A stretch of 64,000 nucleotides of DNA. Origin: Opisthorchis felineus. Its lineage: Eukaryota > Platyhelminthes > Trematoda > Opisthorchiida > Opisthorchiidae. The notes beneath the pieces are model-generated. The model was not told the origin of the DNA. It did not search any database and worked only from the letters and a program-made list of their open reading frames with translations. The stretch spans positions 323,576 to 387,575 of the forward strand of contig SJOL01008757.1 of NCBI GenBank assembly GCA_004794785.1, read 5' to 3'. Both the position numbers and the translations under genes were made by a program. Within the stretch, counting starts at the first letter, position 1, and each line of letters begins with the position of its first letter. Positions 63,085-64,000 of this stretch are shown here, one piece after another.

Positions 63085-63245
63085 CATGCACTCCTCTGCT
63101 GTCAGAAACTATCCAGCAAAGAGTGAAGACTGAGGAGGACTGACCTTCGCCTATCTGATGAGCTCCAAAAAGGGCAAAACCGGTAGTGGGCTGTCGGAGA
63201 GTTTTCAGCGACCTTGTGAGCAGTTTCCTTTATGAACCTATGAGT
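63085..63245 (+). repeat. Interspersed repeat family B, copy B3
   Basis: Shares GTCAGAAACT, the hammerhead, GGCTGTCGGAGAGTTTTCAG, CGACCTTGTGAGCAG and TTTCCTTTATGAA with B1. The two upstream blocks seen in B1 and B2 are not recognisable here. The 3' half is the best conserved of the copies. Confidence 0.75.
63149..63191 (+). ncRNA. Hammerhead ribozyme motif, family B copy 3
   Basis: Helix I 5' strand GCCTAT at 63,149-63,154 and a perfect CTGATGA at 63,155-63,161. Helix II is GCTC/GGGC (62-65 with 72-75, one G-U) with loop CAAAAA. GAAAC reads AAAAC (G12 is A). Helix III ACCGGT at 63,179-63,184 is a perfect palindrome, A17 is 63,185, and helix I 3' strand GTGGGC at 63,186-63,191 pairs at all six positions (two G-U). 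Everything but G12 fits the hammerhead consensus. G12 is a key catalytic base, so this copy should be inactive or very slow. Confidence 0.8.
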
Positions 63246-64000
63246 GACTTGTCTCAAGTGATAAGTTTTACCCGTTTAATTTATCAGAACCAACATCATA
63301 GTGAACAAAACTTGGTGTCCCTGATTCAAGTAAATTTATTTTCCCAGCGGAAATCCACTTCCTATATGTCTTTATTTAGAGAGCCCTCCCATTATGGAGT
63401 GCACTGTTAGTCATTAGTTTCGGTCGCTAAGCCAGGTATATTGCGAGTTTTGTTGTGACGATGACAATAACCCTTTTTGCCATGCTGACTCTTTAACTCC
63501 GAACTGTCTTTGAGATCCATCTCCTTTGTTTTTACCAGTCGTCAGCTGTTTCCGGGGTATTTGCGTTTCACAAGCAGATTAGTATATTCTTTGGTTGTGA
63601 CAGGGTTCCAACACTTGATAACTATCCACACGTGGTCCATATATCTTCCGTCCTATCACAGAACGTGTTGCTGTTCATTGACGGTTTATTCACGCTCACA
63701 GTCTTCGTCGAGTGACGGTTGCATTAATTTGGAAGCAGCAATCATCACGACTGCATCGCTGCAGTTGCTGAAATCAGAACATTTCTTCCTTCGTAAGTAA
63801 GGATAATGGTGGTGGCGCATCATTCAGCAAGTGTTTCTGCGGAGTTCCGAATTGCCCCCAACCGTTTGCTGAGACACGTTGAATAAGTTTATTTGGCTCC
63901 CTAATGACTGTTAAATCGATTACCCGGCGGAGATGAAACGAACTTGAATCATGCGGAAAGTTCTCCGAAGTTCTCTGTCTAACGTCCCATAAACTCTGGT
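63246..64000. other. Non-coding stretch at the right edge
   Basis: One 96-codon plus frame (63,510-63,800) without a recognisable domain. No repeat matched. Confidence 0.5.

Noticed and set aside
63900..63945. CTAATGA...GATGAAACG near the right edge
   Set aside because: The spacing between the two core halves is too long and no helix II or helix I can be drawn.

Overview
Eukaryotic genomic DNA. I infer a parasitic flatworm, more likely a large-genome fluke or tapeworm than a schistosome, because of the combination of remains: an R2-type LINE, an APE-type LINE of RTE-like sequence, a Penelope-like reverse transcriptase fragment, and short repeats carrying hammerhead ribozyme motifs next to a tRNA-like box (the combination described for the schistosome Sm-alpha SINE). 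Species cannot be fixed from this window. The DNA is AT-rich and dense in stop codons. No multi-exon host gene, rRNA or functional tRNA could be recognised. Almost every open frame is short and chance-like, so this reads as intergenic or intronic DNA filled with decayed retroelements.

Layout. 1-2.4 kb: plain AT-rich DNA. 2.4-2.6 kb: short repeat 'family B' with a hammerhead. 6.2-6.5 kb: tRNA-related SINE 'family S' (minus) with an internal hammerhead, followed by a TATC microsatellite. 9.47-12.06 kb: R2-like LINE on the minus strand, one frame with eight stops, a shifted zinc finger and an in-frame loss of the RT core. 15.8 kb: SINE S. 16.6 kb: repeat 'C'. 20.9-21.1 kb: second family B hammerhead. 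22.3 kb: repeat 'D', shared with the Penelope locus. 24.1-24.85 kb: a family B fragment, then two SINE S copies head to head, one with the best-preserved hammerhead here. 30.4 kb: SINE S fragment. 31.65-34.4 kb: APE/RT LINE on the minus strand with a broken RT active site. 35,010-35,277: assembly gap in a TA repeat. 36.4 kb: SINE S fragment. 41.15-41.77 kb: Penelope-like RT fragment. 53.1 kb: second repeat C. 55.9 and 59.5 kb: SINE S copies. 57.7 kb: probable decayed family B hammerhead. 57.8-58.4 kb: the longest clean ATG-started frame (195 codons), unassigned. 63.1 kb: third clear family B hammerhead.

Main result. Two unrelated short repeat families each contain a minimal type I hammerhead: core CTGATGA, a 4-bp helix II, GAAAC, a self-complementary helix III with no loop (ACCGGT in B, ACAGCTGT in S), and a helix I rejoining after the predicted cleavage site. 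Helix I pairing is kept in several copies although the sequences differ. Helix III without a loop is the geometry known for retroelement and retrozyme hammerheads that cleave as dimers or concatemers. Every copy here carries core or flanking lesions, so these are fossils of what were probably active RNAs. The LINE and Penelope remnants show which reverse transcriptases were once present, but nothing here proves which one mobilised the short repeats.
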